Shown piece by piece: positions 34,536 to 43,474 of a DNA stretch of 64,000 bases; the first letter of the stretch is position 1, and each line of letters opens with the position of its first letter. The DNA is from Streptomyces sp. NK08204. GTDB taxonomy: Bacteria > Actinomycetota > Actinomycetes > Streptomycetales > Streptomycetaceae. A program made the position numbers and the translations under genes. Below the pieces are notes generated by a model, which was given only the letters and a program-made list of their open reading frames with translations, was not told the DNA's origin and ran no database searches. The stretch is from assembly GCF_020400585.1 (NCBI RefSeq), contig NZ_JAINVF010000006.1, positions 1 through 64,000 of the forward strand, in the 5' to 3' direction.

Positions 34536-36560
34536 TCACCGCCGGGCCGGGCGGCCCTCGTGCGCCGACGGCGGTCCCGCTGTGGTCGGCGTCGTCACCA
34601 CGTCCACATCGTCGGCCCGGACGTAGGCGAGCCGGTGCCCGAACTGGATTTCGTAGTAGCCCTCCCGGCCGTTGACGACGGATCCGGGTGAGTCGTCGAA
34701 GGACGACTTGGCGACATAGGGACTCTCCAGGCGGGACTGCGTCACGTACCGCTGACCCGCCAGAAAGCGGTACGGGAGCGGCGACTCGGGCTGGGGCGGT
34801 ACCCCCTCCGGCAGGTCGTCCCTTGACGGGAGAACACGGCCGAAGACCGGGACCTCCTCCAGGCCCTCCTTCGGCGTCACCATCCGGCCGGCCGCACCGA
34901 CGGCCGTCGGCTGCTTCCTGGGGTTCTTGAACCACGCCTTGCTGCCCTGGTACCAGATCGCCGTCCAGTCGCCGCTGCGTCCGGCGACGGCAAAGGTCTG
35001 GCCGGCCGAGACACGCGACCCGAGGTCGTTGACGTCCTCCGTGGACCGCCTGCCGTCCGGCCTGCGGCCCGGGTCCCGGACGAGCGGTGCGTCGTCGTCC
35101 GGTTCGATGTGCAGGCGGACGGCGCTGGAGCCGTGCACCGGGCACGGTTCACCGTCGGCCACGCACCCGGTGAACAGCGGCTTGTGCGTGGCGAAGTCCG
35201 GCAGGATCGTCACCATGTCGCTGCGCGGACCGGCCGTGGCCCGAAGCGGCGCGCCGAGGAGGTCGAAGTAGTGCCGCCAGTCCCAGAAGGGGCCGGGGTC
35301 GTCGTGCATGTCGGGGATGGCCTCGGCGGTCGGGGCCGGCACACTGTCATGGCCGAAGATGTGCTGCCGGTCGAGCGGGACGCGGTATTTCCCGGCCAGG
35401 TAGCGCACCAGGCGTGCCGAGGCCCGGTACATCGGCTCCGAGTACCAGGTGCCCGGCTGTCGCAGGAACCCCTCGTGCTCGATGCCGATCGAGTGGGCGT
35501 TCACGAACTTGCTGCCGGAGTGCCACGCCTCGTCCTTGGTCCTGATGTGCTGGGTGACGTGGCCGTCGCTGGAGCGGATCGAGTAGTGCCACGACGCCTC
35601 AGTCGGATCCTGCACGGTCTTGAACATGCTCGCCAGCGTCGCCTCGGTGTCGTGCAGGACGATGTACTCGATCCCCACGTCCCGGGGCCGGTCGGCCAGG
35701 TCGTGGTTGCCGTGCCCGCCGTCGTCGGTCTCCTCGTACGGCGCGGGGAGCCAGTCGCAGGACAGTTCGGCGGGGCACTCCGCGTCCTTCGACCGCCGTG
35801 GGCCCTGTATCCGGGCGGCACGGGGGTGTACACGGGGGCTGGCGGGCAGGGTGATGTCCTGCCCTTCCGCGGTGATCCGGTGTGCTCCCCGCCGGATCAC
35901 CGCGAAGACGTCGTTGGCGTAGGTCGCGGCTGACGTGACGTCGGGCGTGCCCGAGAAGCGCTCCACCGCCTCCCACCAGTCCGCCGGGTCGTCGCTCAGG
36001 GGCTTGCCGAGTCGGCGCTGTGTGTCCGCCAGAACTGCCGCTCCGCCGCGTACATTTGCGGCGGGATCGGTGCGCAGGCGCTCCGGCTGGACGTCGAGCA
36101 GTTGCGCGGCGCGCCCCAGCTCGGCCGGCTGTGCGGCGCGGCGGTTCGAGGTGGCGGCGTCACCTCCGTTGTCCCGTGCGGCGGGTGCTCCCGCGGTGTC
36201 CTCGTGCTGCCGGGCGTTGCCGCCGTGCTGTGCCGGCGAGCTGGGGGCCGGTGCCGGGGCACGGGCCCGGCCGGTGTCCACCAGGTGCATCGGTCCATAG
36301 CCGCCGGCGACGCTGGGGGCACCCGGATGGGCGTCCCAGCGCGACTGCATGTACGACACACCCATCAGTACGCTGCGCGGTACGTGGTAGGCCTTCGCGG
36401 CTTTCTCGAAGGTGTCCTGCAGACTCCGGTCCGGGCTCTCGTCGACGGTGGAGAGCGGAATGATCAGCAGCGGCGCCAGCAGTGCCGCGGACGTGATCAC
36501 GTACGCCTTGCGGCGGCGCCCGCGGAGGGAGTTGGCCATGCGTGGGGCAGGTTTTCTCAT
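34536..36560 (-). CDS. Large membrane-anchored N-acetylmuramoyl-L-alanine amidase
   Basis: 674 residues. A basic start and one hydrophobic segment (about 20-36) anchor or export it. Residues 45-230 resemble a lytic-transglycosylase-like domain (VPRSVLMGVSYMQSRWDAHP, VAGGYGPMHLVDTG), but the position of the usual catalytic glutamate reads Q72 in YMQSRW. An Amidase_2 domain follows with ligands in IVLHDTE (about 304), IFGHDSVP (about 402) and DDPGPFWDW (about 420). The C-terminal 220 residues look SH3-like (GDWTAIWYQGSKAWFKNP, YYEIQFGHRLAYVRADDVD). ATG 36560 follows GGAG at six bases; a GTG at 36584 is the alternative. Likely a cell-wall remodelling enzyme outside the membrane. Confidence 0.87.
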   Translation of the reverse strand: MRKPAPRMANSLRGRRRKAYVITSAALLAPLLIIPLSTVDESPDRSLQDTFEKAAKAYHVPRSVLMGVSYMQSRWDAHPGAPSVAGGYGPMHLVDTGRARAPAPAPSSPAQHGGNARQHEDTAGAPAARDNGGDAATSNRRAAQPAELGRAAQLLDVQPERLRTDPAANVRGGAAVLADTQRRLGKPLSDDPADWWEAVERFSGTPDVTSAATYANDVFAVIRRGAHRITAEGQDITLPASPRVHPRAARIQGPRRSKDAECPAELSCDWLPAPYEETDDGGHGNHDLADRPRDVGIEYIVLHDTEATLASMFKTVQDPTEASWHYSIRSSDGHVTQHIRTKDEAWHSGSKFVNAHSIGIEHEGFLRQPGTWYSEPMYRASARLVRYLAGKYRVPLDRQHIFGHDSVPAPTAEAIPDMHDDPGPFWDWRHYFDLLGAPLRATAGPRSDMVTILPDFATHKPLFTGCVADGEPCPVHGSSAVRLHIEPDDDAPLVRDPGRRPDGRRSTEDVNDLGSRVSAGQTFAVAGRSGDWTAIWYQGSKAWFKNPRKQPTAVGAAGRMVTPKEGLEEVPVFGRVLPSRDDLPEGVPPQPESPLPYRFLAGQRYVTQSRLESPYVAKSSFDDSPGSVVNGREGYYEIQFGHRLAYVRADDVDVVTTPTTAGPPSAHEGRPARR

Positions 36561-36724
36561 CGCACGCTCCATCTCGGCGGACACGCCTTCACTTCACCCC
36601 CCGTACGTTTCCGGTCCCGGCGCGCCGCGTCGCGCCGAGCGTCACCGACCTGGACCAGTGCTCCCGCCGAGCCCACCCGGTCGGCGGCAGCGACTGCGCC
36701 TCCCGGGTGGGCGGCGGGCCGGCC

Positions 36725-38251
36725 TCATTGCCGCACCGGTTCCACCTGCCAGTCAGGGTGGCCCGGCATGGACGGTGTGTGCGGCCCGTACAGCCACGAC
36801 GTCAGGAACGGGTTCAGGTCCTCGCCCGCGACCCGGGACGCGAGTGCGATGAACTCCCGGGTGCCCGCTGCACGGCCCCGGTACGTCGCCACCCAGGACC
36901 GCTCGATCCGGTCGAAGGTCTCCGCACCGACCTTCTCCCGCAGGGCGAACAGCACCAGCGCCGAGCCGTCGTAGCGCATCACCTTGAACAGCGTCGGCTC
37001 GGTGGGCTCGGCGGGTGCCCCGTCGTCGTGACGCCACTGGTCGTGCTGCGCGTAGGCCGCCCGCATCGCGGCCTCGAGGCTGACGCCGTCATGCTCCTCG
37101 GAGTACAGACGTTCGTAGAAGCGGGCGTGCCCCTCGCTCAGCCACAGGTCGGACCACCGCCGGATGGCGACGCTGTCACCCGTCCACTGGTGGACCAGCT
37201 CGTGCACGAGATTGCGTTCGGCGTCGACCCGGTCGCCCAGCAGGTCGTCCTTCGGCACGACGGACAGCGACTGTGTCTCCAGTGCCACCGGCAGGTCCGT
37301 GTCCCCGACGAGCACGCCGTAGCGGCCGAACGGGTACGGGCCGAGCCGCCGCCACAGCCAGTCCAGGTGGCCAGCGGTGAGCGAGCGGTAGGCCGCGGTG
37401 TCCTCGACCAGTTTGTCGGGGACCACGTCCCGGACGGGCAGGCCGTGCGGGCCGGCGCTGTCCACGAACGCGAACTTCCCGATCGCCAGCTGGACCAGTT
37501 GCGCGGCGATCGGCTGCTCGGAGTCGTACGTCCACCGGGTGCGCCCATCGGGTCGCCGGTCGGTGCCCACCAGCCGGCCGTTGGCCACCGCGCTGAGGCC
37601 GGCGGGGGTGGTGATGTGGAAGGTGACCGGAGCGCGCAGGCTCGGGTGGTCGTTCGCCGGAAAGATCATTCTGGCGCCGTCTGGCTGTGCGCAGACCAGG
37701 GTTCCGTCGGGCGTGGGCACCCAGCCGTAGTCCTGGATCGCATCGTCGCGGTGGCGTCGCTGGGTCGGGTCGGCGGTGTAGGCGACGCGAGTGGTGAACG
37801 TGCTGCCGCGGGGGATCGGCCGGGCGGGCGTCACGACGAGTTCGTCGCCGTCGCGTACTGCGGTGGCCGGTGCGCCGTCGACCGTGACCTCGTGCAGCGT
37901 GTTGCCGGCGAAGTCGAGATCGAAGCGGGACAGGGACTGTGTGGCGGTGGCGCTGATGGTGGCGCGGGCACCGAAGGGTGTCCGCGGTGCCCGCCAGTCG
38001 AAGTCCAGCGTGTAACGGCGGACCGAGTAGCCGCCGTTGCCGGCGAGCGGCATCAGGGGATCACCGATGCCCGGCGCACCGGGGGTAGGTGCCGGGCCGG
38101 ACGAGGAGGCCGAGCCGGGGGCGGATGAGCCGTGGCCTGGGCGCGGTCGCACATCGTGCAGAACGGCGGCACCGGTGAACGCGACGGCACCGGCCAAGGC
38201 GAGAGCGAGGGCCGTACGCCCCGCTCGCATGCCGACGGTCGTGATCTTCAT
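36725..38251 (-). CDS. Secreted M1-family zinc metallopeptidase
   Basis: 508 residues with an N-terminal signal segment (RTALALALAGAVAFTGAAVL) and a Pro/Ser/Gly linker, then a compact M1 aminopeptidase-like domain. The zinc site is HELVHQWTG near residue 350 with the third ligand glutamate in LWLSEGHARF. The exopeptidase block usually reading GAMEN is VALETQS. It is shorter than classical PepN-type enzymes (about 850), lacking their C-terminal helical domain. A CATAGT box ends six bases before the ATG and there is no ribosome site, so the message may be leaderless. Same direction as the amidase 165 bp downstream. Confidence 0.88.
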   Translation of the reverse strand: MKITTVGMRAGRTALALALAGAVAFTGAAVLHDVRPRPGHGSSAPGSASSSGPAPTPGAPGIGDPLMPLAGNGGYSVRRYTLDFDWRAPRTPFGARATISATATQSLSRFDLDFAGNTLHEVTVDGAPATAVRDGDELVVTPARPIPRGSTFTTRVAYTADPTQRRHRDDAIQDYGWVPTPDGTLVCAQPDGARMIFPANDHPSLRAPVTFHITTPAGLSAVANGRLVGTDRRPDGRTRWTYDSEQPIAAQLVQLAIGKFAFVDSAGPHGLPVRDVVPDKLVEDTAAYRSLTAGHLDWLWRRLGPYPFGRYGVLVGDTDLPVALETQSLSVVPKDDLLGDRVDAERNLVHELVHQWTGDSVAIRRWSDLWLSEGHARFYERLYSEEHDGVSLEAAMRAAYAQHDQWRHDDGAPAEPTEPTLFKVMRYDGSALVLFALREKVGAETFDRIERSWVATYRGRAAGTREFIALASRVAGEDLNPFLTSWLYGPHTPSMPGHPDWQVEPVRQ

Positions 38252-38257
38252 GACCGC

Positions 38258-38263
38258 ACTATG
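38258..38263 (-). promoter_or_regulatory. Candidate -10 box for leaderless M1 peptidase transcript
   Basis: CATAGT on the minus strand with exactly six bases to the ATG at 38251, the same spacing seen before the IclR gene at 6862. No Shine-Dalgarno sequence is present between them. Confidence 0.3.
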
Positions 38264-38413
38264 TCAGCAAGGTGCTCTTATCGCATGAGATGTCCGTATG
38301 TAGTGCGCCTGCATGGGGCAATACGGTCGACCGGGGTTGTGGCGGGCCCGGACCGGCAGTCTGCCCGGACCGGGCATTGCGCTCCGAGGTCAGCTCCCCG
38401 TAGAACACCGATC

Positions 38414-40024
38414 ATGAGAAGACGGATAGTCATGTCTGTGCTCGCAGGGGTGACCCTCCTCGCGGGCATGCTCTTCGGCACCGGAGTTGCCGCCGCCCAA
38501 GCCGCCGACATCCCGGCCGAGTTCGGTACCGACTGGCACGACCCGCTCACCGCGGCGCCGCCCGTCGACCGGCCGCACACCGAGTCCTGCGAAGTCACCC
38601 TGGCCGACACCCAGTTCCGCGACTTCACCCCCTACCGGGGCACGTACACCCCGCCCGAGGGATGCGGCGACCACTGGAGCAAGGTCGTGCTTCAACTCGA
38701 CGGCAAGGTGAAGGGCCGTCAGTACGACCGGCTCGGCTATCTGCACGTCGGCGGTGTCGAGATACTGCGTACGTCGACGCCCGAGCCGTCCCCGGAAGGC
38801 ATCGCCTGGCACGTCGAGAAGGACGTCACCCGCTACAGCGACACCTTCCGCAGGGCGCAGGACGTCGAGATGCTGATCGGGAACGTCGTCAACGACACCT
38901 ACACCGGCGTCATCGACGTGCACGTCACCCTGACCTTCTATGCCGGCCACCCGCGGACCCCGGCCCCCGACCGGGTCCTGACCCTCGCCGACACCCCCGA
39001 CGGCCAGACCCTCACCACCCCGCGCAACAGTGAGCGCGTCGTCGCAGAGGTGTACGCCACCGGATCCGGTGGCGGCTGCGAGGAGTTCTGGTATCTGACC
39101 GTCGCCGACCCGGCGTCGTACTCGTGCAAGGCCGACCACGGCCCCTATCGCGAGGTGCAGATCAAGGTCGACGGCCAAATAGCGGGCATCGCCTCGCCGT
39201 ACCCGAACGTGTGGACCGGTGGCTGGTCCAATCCCTTCCTCTGGTACGTCGTCCCTGCCCCGCACGCCTTCGACGTCCGGCCCATCGAGTACGACCTCAC
39301 GCCCTACGCCGGCCTGCTCGACGACGGCCGCCCGCATCACGTCGAGGTCTCCGTGGTCGGCGTGCCCGCGGGCCAGCCGGGCTGGAGCGCCCCCGTGAAC
39401 GTGCTGGTCTGGCAGGACGCCCAGCGCGCGCAGGTCACCGGTGCGCTCACCGAGCACCGGGTCACCGACATCGCCAACTCCTCCACCTACACGCCTGGTT
39501 CGGAAAACCGCGTGGACACGCGGGCCGGGCACCGGCTCACCGTCGCCGGGTACCTCGACACCTCGCACGGCCGTGTGACCACCACGGTCACCCGCACCCT
39601 CGCCAACACCTCCGCGCACACCTGGACCGACGGCGAGAACACGGACGGACTCGACGCCACCTGGACCGACGACGAGACCGTCACCGTCGGCGGACCCGGC
39701 CCCGAACGCACGTCGCACACCCAGCGGACGTACACGGTGAACGGCGTCATCACCGTCGGCGAGGACGACCGGCTGCGCACCGAGCTGACCCTCGGCGACC
39801 GGGCCACGGTCGTGCAGCGGCAGGACGGCCGGCGCACCGCGTGGTCGCAGCTCGACGACACCTACAGCGGTGACGCCGCGTTCACTCTGAACGTGCCGCG
39901 GGACCAGCGGCACGCGGTCGGCACCTCGATGGAGCGCTACCGGCTGTACGGGTCGGACGGCTGCTACGACCGCACTGTGGCCACGGCCCAGGGAGTGCTC
40001 ACGGAGGACCGCAGCCGCTGCTGA
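38414..40024 (+). CDS. Secreted PNGase A-like glycoprotein amidase
   Basis: 536 residues. A signal peptide (IVMSVLAGVTLLAGMLFGTG, then AAAQA) leads into a mature protein with the PNGase A blocks SCEVTLADTQF, YTPPEGCGDHWSKVVLQLDG, YDRLGYLHVGGVEILRTST, CEEFWYLTVAD and WTGGWSNPFLWY. Family members release N-glycans from asparagine in glycopeptides. Paired cysteines fit an extracellular protein. It is divergent from the M1 peptidase, so both may serve breakdown of extracellular glycoproteins. The start at ATG 38414 has only a weak ribosome site; ATG 38432 is possible. Confidence 0.82.
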   Translation: MRRRIVMSVLAGVTLLAGMLFGTGVAAAQAADIPAEFGTDWHDPLTAAPPVDRPHTESCEVTLADTQFRDFTPYRGTYTPPEGCGDHWSKVVLQLDGKVKGRQYDRLGYLHVGGVEILRTSTPEPSPEGIAWHVEKDVTRYSDTFRRAQDVEMLIGNVVNDTYTGVIDVHVTLTFYAGHPRTPAPDRVLTLADTPDGQTLTTPRNSERVVAEVYATGSGGGCEEFWYLTVADPASYSCKADHGPYREVQIKVDGQIAGIASPYPNVWTGGWSNPFLWYVVPAPHAFDVRPIEYDLTPYAGLLDDGRPHHVEVSVVGVPAGQPGWSAPVNVLVWQDAQRAQVTGALTEHRVTDIANSSTYTPGSENRVDTRAGHRLTVAGYLDTSHGRVTTTVTRTLANTSAHTWTDGENTDGLDATWTDDETVTVGGPGPERTSHTQRTYTVNGVITVGEDDRLRTELTLGDRATVVQRQDGRRTAWSQLDDTYSGDAAFTLNVPRDQRHAVGTSMERYRLYGSDGCYDRTVATAQGVLTEDRSRC

Positions 40025-40033
40025 GTGCGGCAG

Positions 40034-40076
40034 GCCGAGGCGGTCCGGTGAACGCGCGGCCCCTCTCCGCCTCGGC
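40034..40076. terminator. Hairpin between convergent PNGase-like and MarR genes
   Basis: GCCGAGGCGG and CCGCCTCGGC, perfect 10-bp arms with a 23-nt loop, 10 bp after the PNGase-like stop and before the MarR stop. Confidence 0.5.
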
Positions 40077-40096
40077 GGGGCGGGGCCGCACGGCTG

Positions 40097-40588
40097 TCAG
40101 CGGCTCTTGCGGGCGTCCCCGTAGCTTTTGGCGATGTCCCCGTGACCGTGGGGGGCGTCCCCGTCGATCAGCGTGTCCAGCAGCACACCGAGCACCTCGC
40201 GCTCCTTCTCCGTCAGGGGCGCGAGTATCTCCTCGGCCGCCGACCGGCGGGCGCCGCGCAGCTCACGCAGGGTCGCGCGCCCGGCATCCGTCAGCTCGAT
40301 CCGGGTCACCCGCCGGTTCGCCGGGTCCGCCGCCCGGCGCACCTTGCCGCTCGCCTCCAGGCCGTCGACCAGCGTCGTCACTGCCCGCGGCACCACCTCC
40401 AGACGCTCGGCGAGATCGGCCATGCGCGGCGGTGATCCGTAGTGCGCGAGCGTGCGCAGCAACCGGGACTGGGCGGGGGTGACACCCAGGTCGCGCCGCT
40501 CCAGATGGCGTTTCTGGATGCGGTGCACCCGGCGGGTGAGCCGCAGCAACTGCTCGGCGAGCAGGCCGTCGGGGTCGGGGGTGGTCAT
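40097..40588 (-). CDS. MarR-family transcriptional regulator
   Basis: 163 residues with the MarR winged-helix core (LGVTPAQSRLLRTLAHYGSP, MADLAERLEVVPRAVTTLVD, ADPANRRVTRIELTDAGRAT) and flanking dimerisation helices. Divergent from an ABC multidrug-type exporter at 40705, the usual arrangement for a drug-responsive repressor. A dyad lies between them. Confidence 0.9.
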   Translation of the reverse strand: MTTPDPDGLLAEQLLRLTRRVHRIQKRHLERRDLGVTPAQSRLLRTLAHYGSPPRMADLAERLEVVPRAVTTLVDGLEASGKVRRAADPANRRVTRIELTDAGRATLRELRGARRSAAEEILAPLTEKEREVLGVLLDTLIDGDAPHGHGDIAKSYGDARKSR

Positions 40589-40613
40589 GCGGGAACAATA
40601 TCAGGATGCCGTT

Positions 40614-40636
40614 CATTGTGAGTATAGGTAACAATG
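40614..40636. promoter_or_regulatory. Candidate MarR operator
   Basis: CATTGT and ACAATG arms 11 bp apart around GAGTATAGGTA. AT-rich against the GC-rich background and centred between the divergent MarR and ABC exporter genes. Confidence 0.5.
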
Positions 40637-40704
40637 AGCTACGATCTCTAAGTCGTCGTCGGCCGGGGCCCCGCGCCGGCGCCCGCTCACCGCCGTAGGA
40701 GCCC

Positions 40705-42507
40705 ATGCATCCCGACCGTGAACCCTCATGGACCCCGCCTGCCGACGCCATGGAACAGCCCCGGCAGGTGCGCCGCATCCTGAAGCTCTTCCGTCCCTAC
40801 CGCGGGCGGCTCGCGATCGTCGGCCTGCTGGTCGGCGCCTCCTCGCTGGTCTCGGTGGCCACACCGTTCCTCCTCAAGGAGACGCTGGACGTCGCGATCC
40901 CCGACCGCCGCACCGGCCTGCTGAGCCTGCTCGCGCTCGGCATGATCCTCAGCGCGGTCCTGACCAGCGTCTTCGGCGTGCTCCAGACGCTGATCTCGAC
41001 CACCGTCGGCCAGCGCGTCATGCACGACCTGCGCACCGCCGTCTATGGCCGCCTGCAGCGCATGTCGCTCGCCTTCTTCACCCGCACCCGCACCGGCGAG
41101 GTCCAGTCCCGCATCGCCAACGACATCGGCGGCATGCAGGCCACCGTCACCTCCACCGCCACGTCCCTCGTCTCCAACGCCACCAGCGTCGTCGCCACGA
41201 TCGCCGCGATGGTCGCCCTCGACTGGCGGCTCACGATCGTCTCGCTCGTCCTGCTGCCCGCGTTCGTGTGGATCAGCCGCCGGGTCGGCAACGAACGCAA
41301 GAAGATAACCACCCAGCGGCAGAAACAGATGGCCGCGATGGCCGCCACGGTCACCGAGTCGCTCTCGGTCAGCGGCATCCTGCTCGGCCGCACCATGGGC
41401 CGCTCCGACTCGCTGACCGCGTCCTTCGCCGAGGAGTCCGAGCGCCTGGTCGAGCTCGAGGTGAGATCGAACATGGCCGGCCGCTGGCGCATGGCCGTGA
41501 TCACGATCGTCATGGCCGCGATGCCCGCGGTCATCTACTGGACCGCCGGCATCGCCCTCCAGCTCGGCGGTCCGGAGGTCTCCCTCGGCACCGTCGTCGC
41601 CTTCGTCTCGCTCCAGCAGGGCCTGTTCCGCCCGGCCGTGAGCCTGCTCGCGACCGGCGTCCAGATCCAGACCTCGCTCGCCCTGTTCCAGCGCATCTTC
41701 GAATACCTCGACCTGCCGATCGACATCACCGAGCGCGCCGAACCGGTCCACCTCGACCAGGTCAAGGGTGAAGTCTGCTTCGACGGCGTCGAGTTCCGGT
41801 ACGACGGCAAGGGCGGCCCCGTCCTCGACGGCATCGACATCACCGTCCCGGCCGGCGGCAGCCTCGCGATCGTCGGCCCGACCGGCGCGGGCAAGTCCAC
41901 GCTCGGCTGTCTGGTGCCCCGCCTCTACGACGTCACCGGCGGCCGGGTGACCCTGGACGGTGTCGACGTCCGCGACCTCGACTTCGACACCCTGGCCCGC
42001 TCCGTCGGCGTCGTCTCCCAGGAGACGTACCTCTTCCACGCCTCGATCGCCGACAACCTCCGCTTCGCCAAGCCCGACGCCACTGACGAGGAACTGCGGG
42101 AGGCGGCACGGGCCGCCCAGATCCACGAGCACATCGCGGCGCTGCCCGACGGGTACGACACGGTCGTCGGTGAACGCGGGCACCGTTTTTCCGGTGGGGA
42201 GAAGCAGCGTCTGGCGATCGCCCGCACGATCCTGCGCGACCCGCCGGTGCTCCTCCTCGACGAGGCGACCAGCGCGCTGGACACCCGCACGGAAGCCGCC
42301 GTGCAGGAGGCCATCGACGCGTTGTCGGCAAACCGGACGACCATCACCATCGCCCACCGCCTGTCCACCGTCCGCCGTGCCGACCAGATCGTGGTCCTGG
42401 ACTCCGGCCGGGTCGCCGAACGCGGCACGCACGAGGAACTGCTGGAGCTGGACGGCCGGTACGCGGCCCTGGTGCGCCGGGACGCACAACTGGAGCCGAC
42501 AAGCTGA
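40705..42507 (+). CDS. ABC multidrug-type exporter (full half-transporter, homodimeric type)
   Basis: 600 residues: six-helix membrane domain (from about residue 30) and a canonical ATPase with Walker A GPTGAGKST near 391, signature FSGGEKQR near 495 (Phe for Leu), Walker B LLLDEATSALD and switch IAHRLST. All catalytic motifs are intact, unlike the pair at 29819-33441, so it probably works as a homodimer. The start follows GTAGGAG. Divergent from MarR, which likely represses it. Confidence 0.92.
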   Translation: MHPDREPSWTPPADAMEQPRQVRRILKLFRPYRGRLAIVGLLVGASSLVSVATPFLLKETLDVAIPDRRTGLLSLLALGMILSAVLTSVFGVLQTLISTTVGQRVMHDLRTAVYGRLQRMSLAFFTRTRTGEVQSRIANDIGGMQATVTSTATSLVSNATSVVATIAAMVALDWRLTIVSLVLLPAFVWISRRVGNERKKITTQRQKQMAAMAATVTESLSVSGILLGRTMGRSDSLTASFAEESERLVELEVRSNMAGRWRMAVITIVMAAMPAVIYWTAGIALQLGGPEVSLGTVVAFVSLQQGLFRPAVSLLATGVQIQTSLALFQRIFEYLDLPIDITERAEPVHLDQVKGEVCFDGVEFRYDGKGGPVLDGIDITVPAGGSLAIVGPTGAGKSTLGCLVPRLYDVTGGRVTLDGVDVRDLDFDTLARSVGVVSQETYLFHASIADNLRFAKPDATDEELREAARAAQIHEHIAALPDGYDTVVGERGHRFSGGEKQRLAIARTILRDPPVLLLDEATSALDTRTEAAVQEAIDALSANRTTITIAHRLSTVRRADQIVVLDSGRVAERGTHEELLELDGRYAALVRRDAQLEPTS

Positions 42508-42559
42508 AGGTAAGCAGAATATGCCAGGTTTGTGACGATATGCGTATTACCGTGCCCGC

Positions 42560-43462
42560 ATGCTGACGAACACTCCGCCACGGAGCACGATTCGACTGAC
42601 GCGCCGGGGCAAGCTCGTCCTCGTCGTGACCGGCGCCGTCGTCGCCGGTACCGCCGTGGCGGTGCCGCTGCTGACCCTCGGGGGCGGCCACGAGGAAGCG
42701 AGGCCCGTCACCCTCGTCATCCCGGAGGGCTGGCGCGCGAGCCAGGTCTACGACGCGGTCGACAGGGCCCTCAAGCTGCCGCCGGGCAGCACCCGCGAGT
42801 CCGTCGGCAAGGCCGGCCTGAAACTCCCGGACGACGCCAAGGGCAACCCGGAGGGGTACCTCTTCCCGGCGACCTATCCCATCGGCAAGGACGCGACTCC
42901 CGCGTCGGTGCTGCGCTTCATGGTCGACACCGCGAACAAGCAGTTCTACGGCGCGCCCGTCGCGGCCGGGGCACAGCGCAACGCCATGAACGTCTACCAG
43001 CTCGTCACCATCGCCAGCCTCGTCCAGGCCGAGGCCGACGCGAAGGCCGACATGGGGAAGGTGGCCAGGGTCGTCCTCAACCGGCTCGAGCGCGGCATGC
43101 CGCTCCAGATGGACTCCACCGTCAACTACGCGCTGAACCGCAACACCCTCGGTGCCAGCACGGACGACACCCGCATCGAGAGCCCCTACAACTCCTATCA
43201 GCGCATGGGACTGCCGCCCACGCCGATCGACAACCCCGGCGCGGAGGCGATGCGCGCCGCGATCAGTCCGCCACGGGGCGACTGGCTGTACTTCGTCACC
43301 GTCAAGCCGGGCGACACCCGCTTCACCTCCGACCACGCGACCCACCTGCGCAACGTGGCGGAGTTCAACGCCCTGCACCAGGGCGACGGGCAACCGAAGG
43401 GCGCGAGCCCCGGCGCGCGGACTGCGCCGTCTCCGGCACCGCAGGGTTCGCCCGCCCGCTGA
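42560..43462 (+). CDS. MltG-like endolytic transglycosylase (YceG family)
   Basis: 300 residues. A single membrane anchor (LVLVVTGAVVAGTAVAVPLL, about 18-37) precedes a YceG domain: VTLVIPEGWRASQVYDAV, NPEGYLFPATYPI, the catalytic-region block TIASLVQAEADAKADM, ARVVLNRLERGMPLQMDSTV and SPYNSYQRMGLPPTPIDNPG. MltG enzymes trim nascent glycan strands at the outer face of the membrane. Shorter than the usual 340-600 residues, lacking the long N-terminal cytoplasmic part seen in many actinobacterial copies; a second housekeeping copy probably exists elsewhere. The Pro-rich tail is low complexity. Confidence 0.85.
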   Translation: MLTNTPPRSTIRLTRRGKLVLVVTGAVVAGTAVAVPLLTLGGGHEEARPVTLVIPEGWRASQVYDAVDRALKLPPGSTRESVGKAGLKLPDDAKGNPEGYLFPATYPIGKDATPASVLRFMVDTANKQFYGAPVAAGAQRNAMNVYQLVTIASLVQAEADAKADMGKVARVVLNRLERGMPLQMDSTVNYALNRNTLGASTDDTRIESPYNSYQRMGLPPTPIDNPGAEAMRAAISPPRGDWLYFVTVKPGDTRFTSDHATHLRNVAEFNALHQGDGQPKGASPGARTAPSPAPQGSPAR

Positions 43463-43474
43463 GCCTGCGGGGCG

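Noticed and set aside
40726..42489. A 587-codon minus-strand frame opposite the ABC exporter
   Set aside because: Composition is Gly/Asp/Arg-rich antisense noise. The plus strand carries all ABC motifs.
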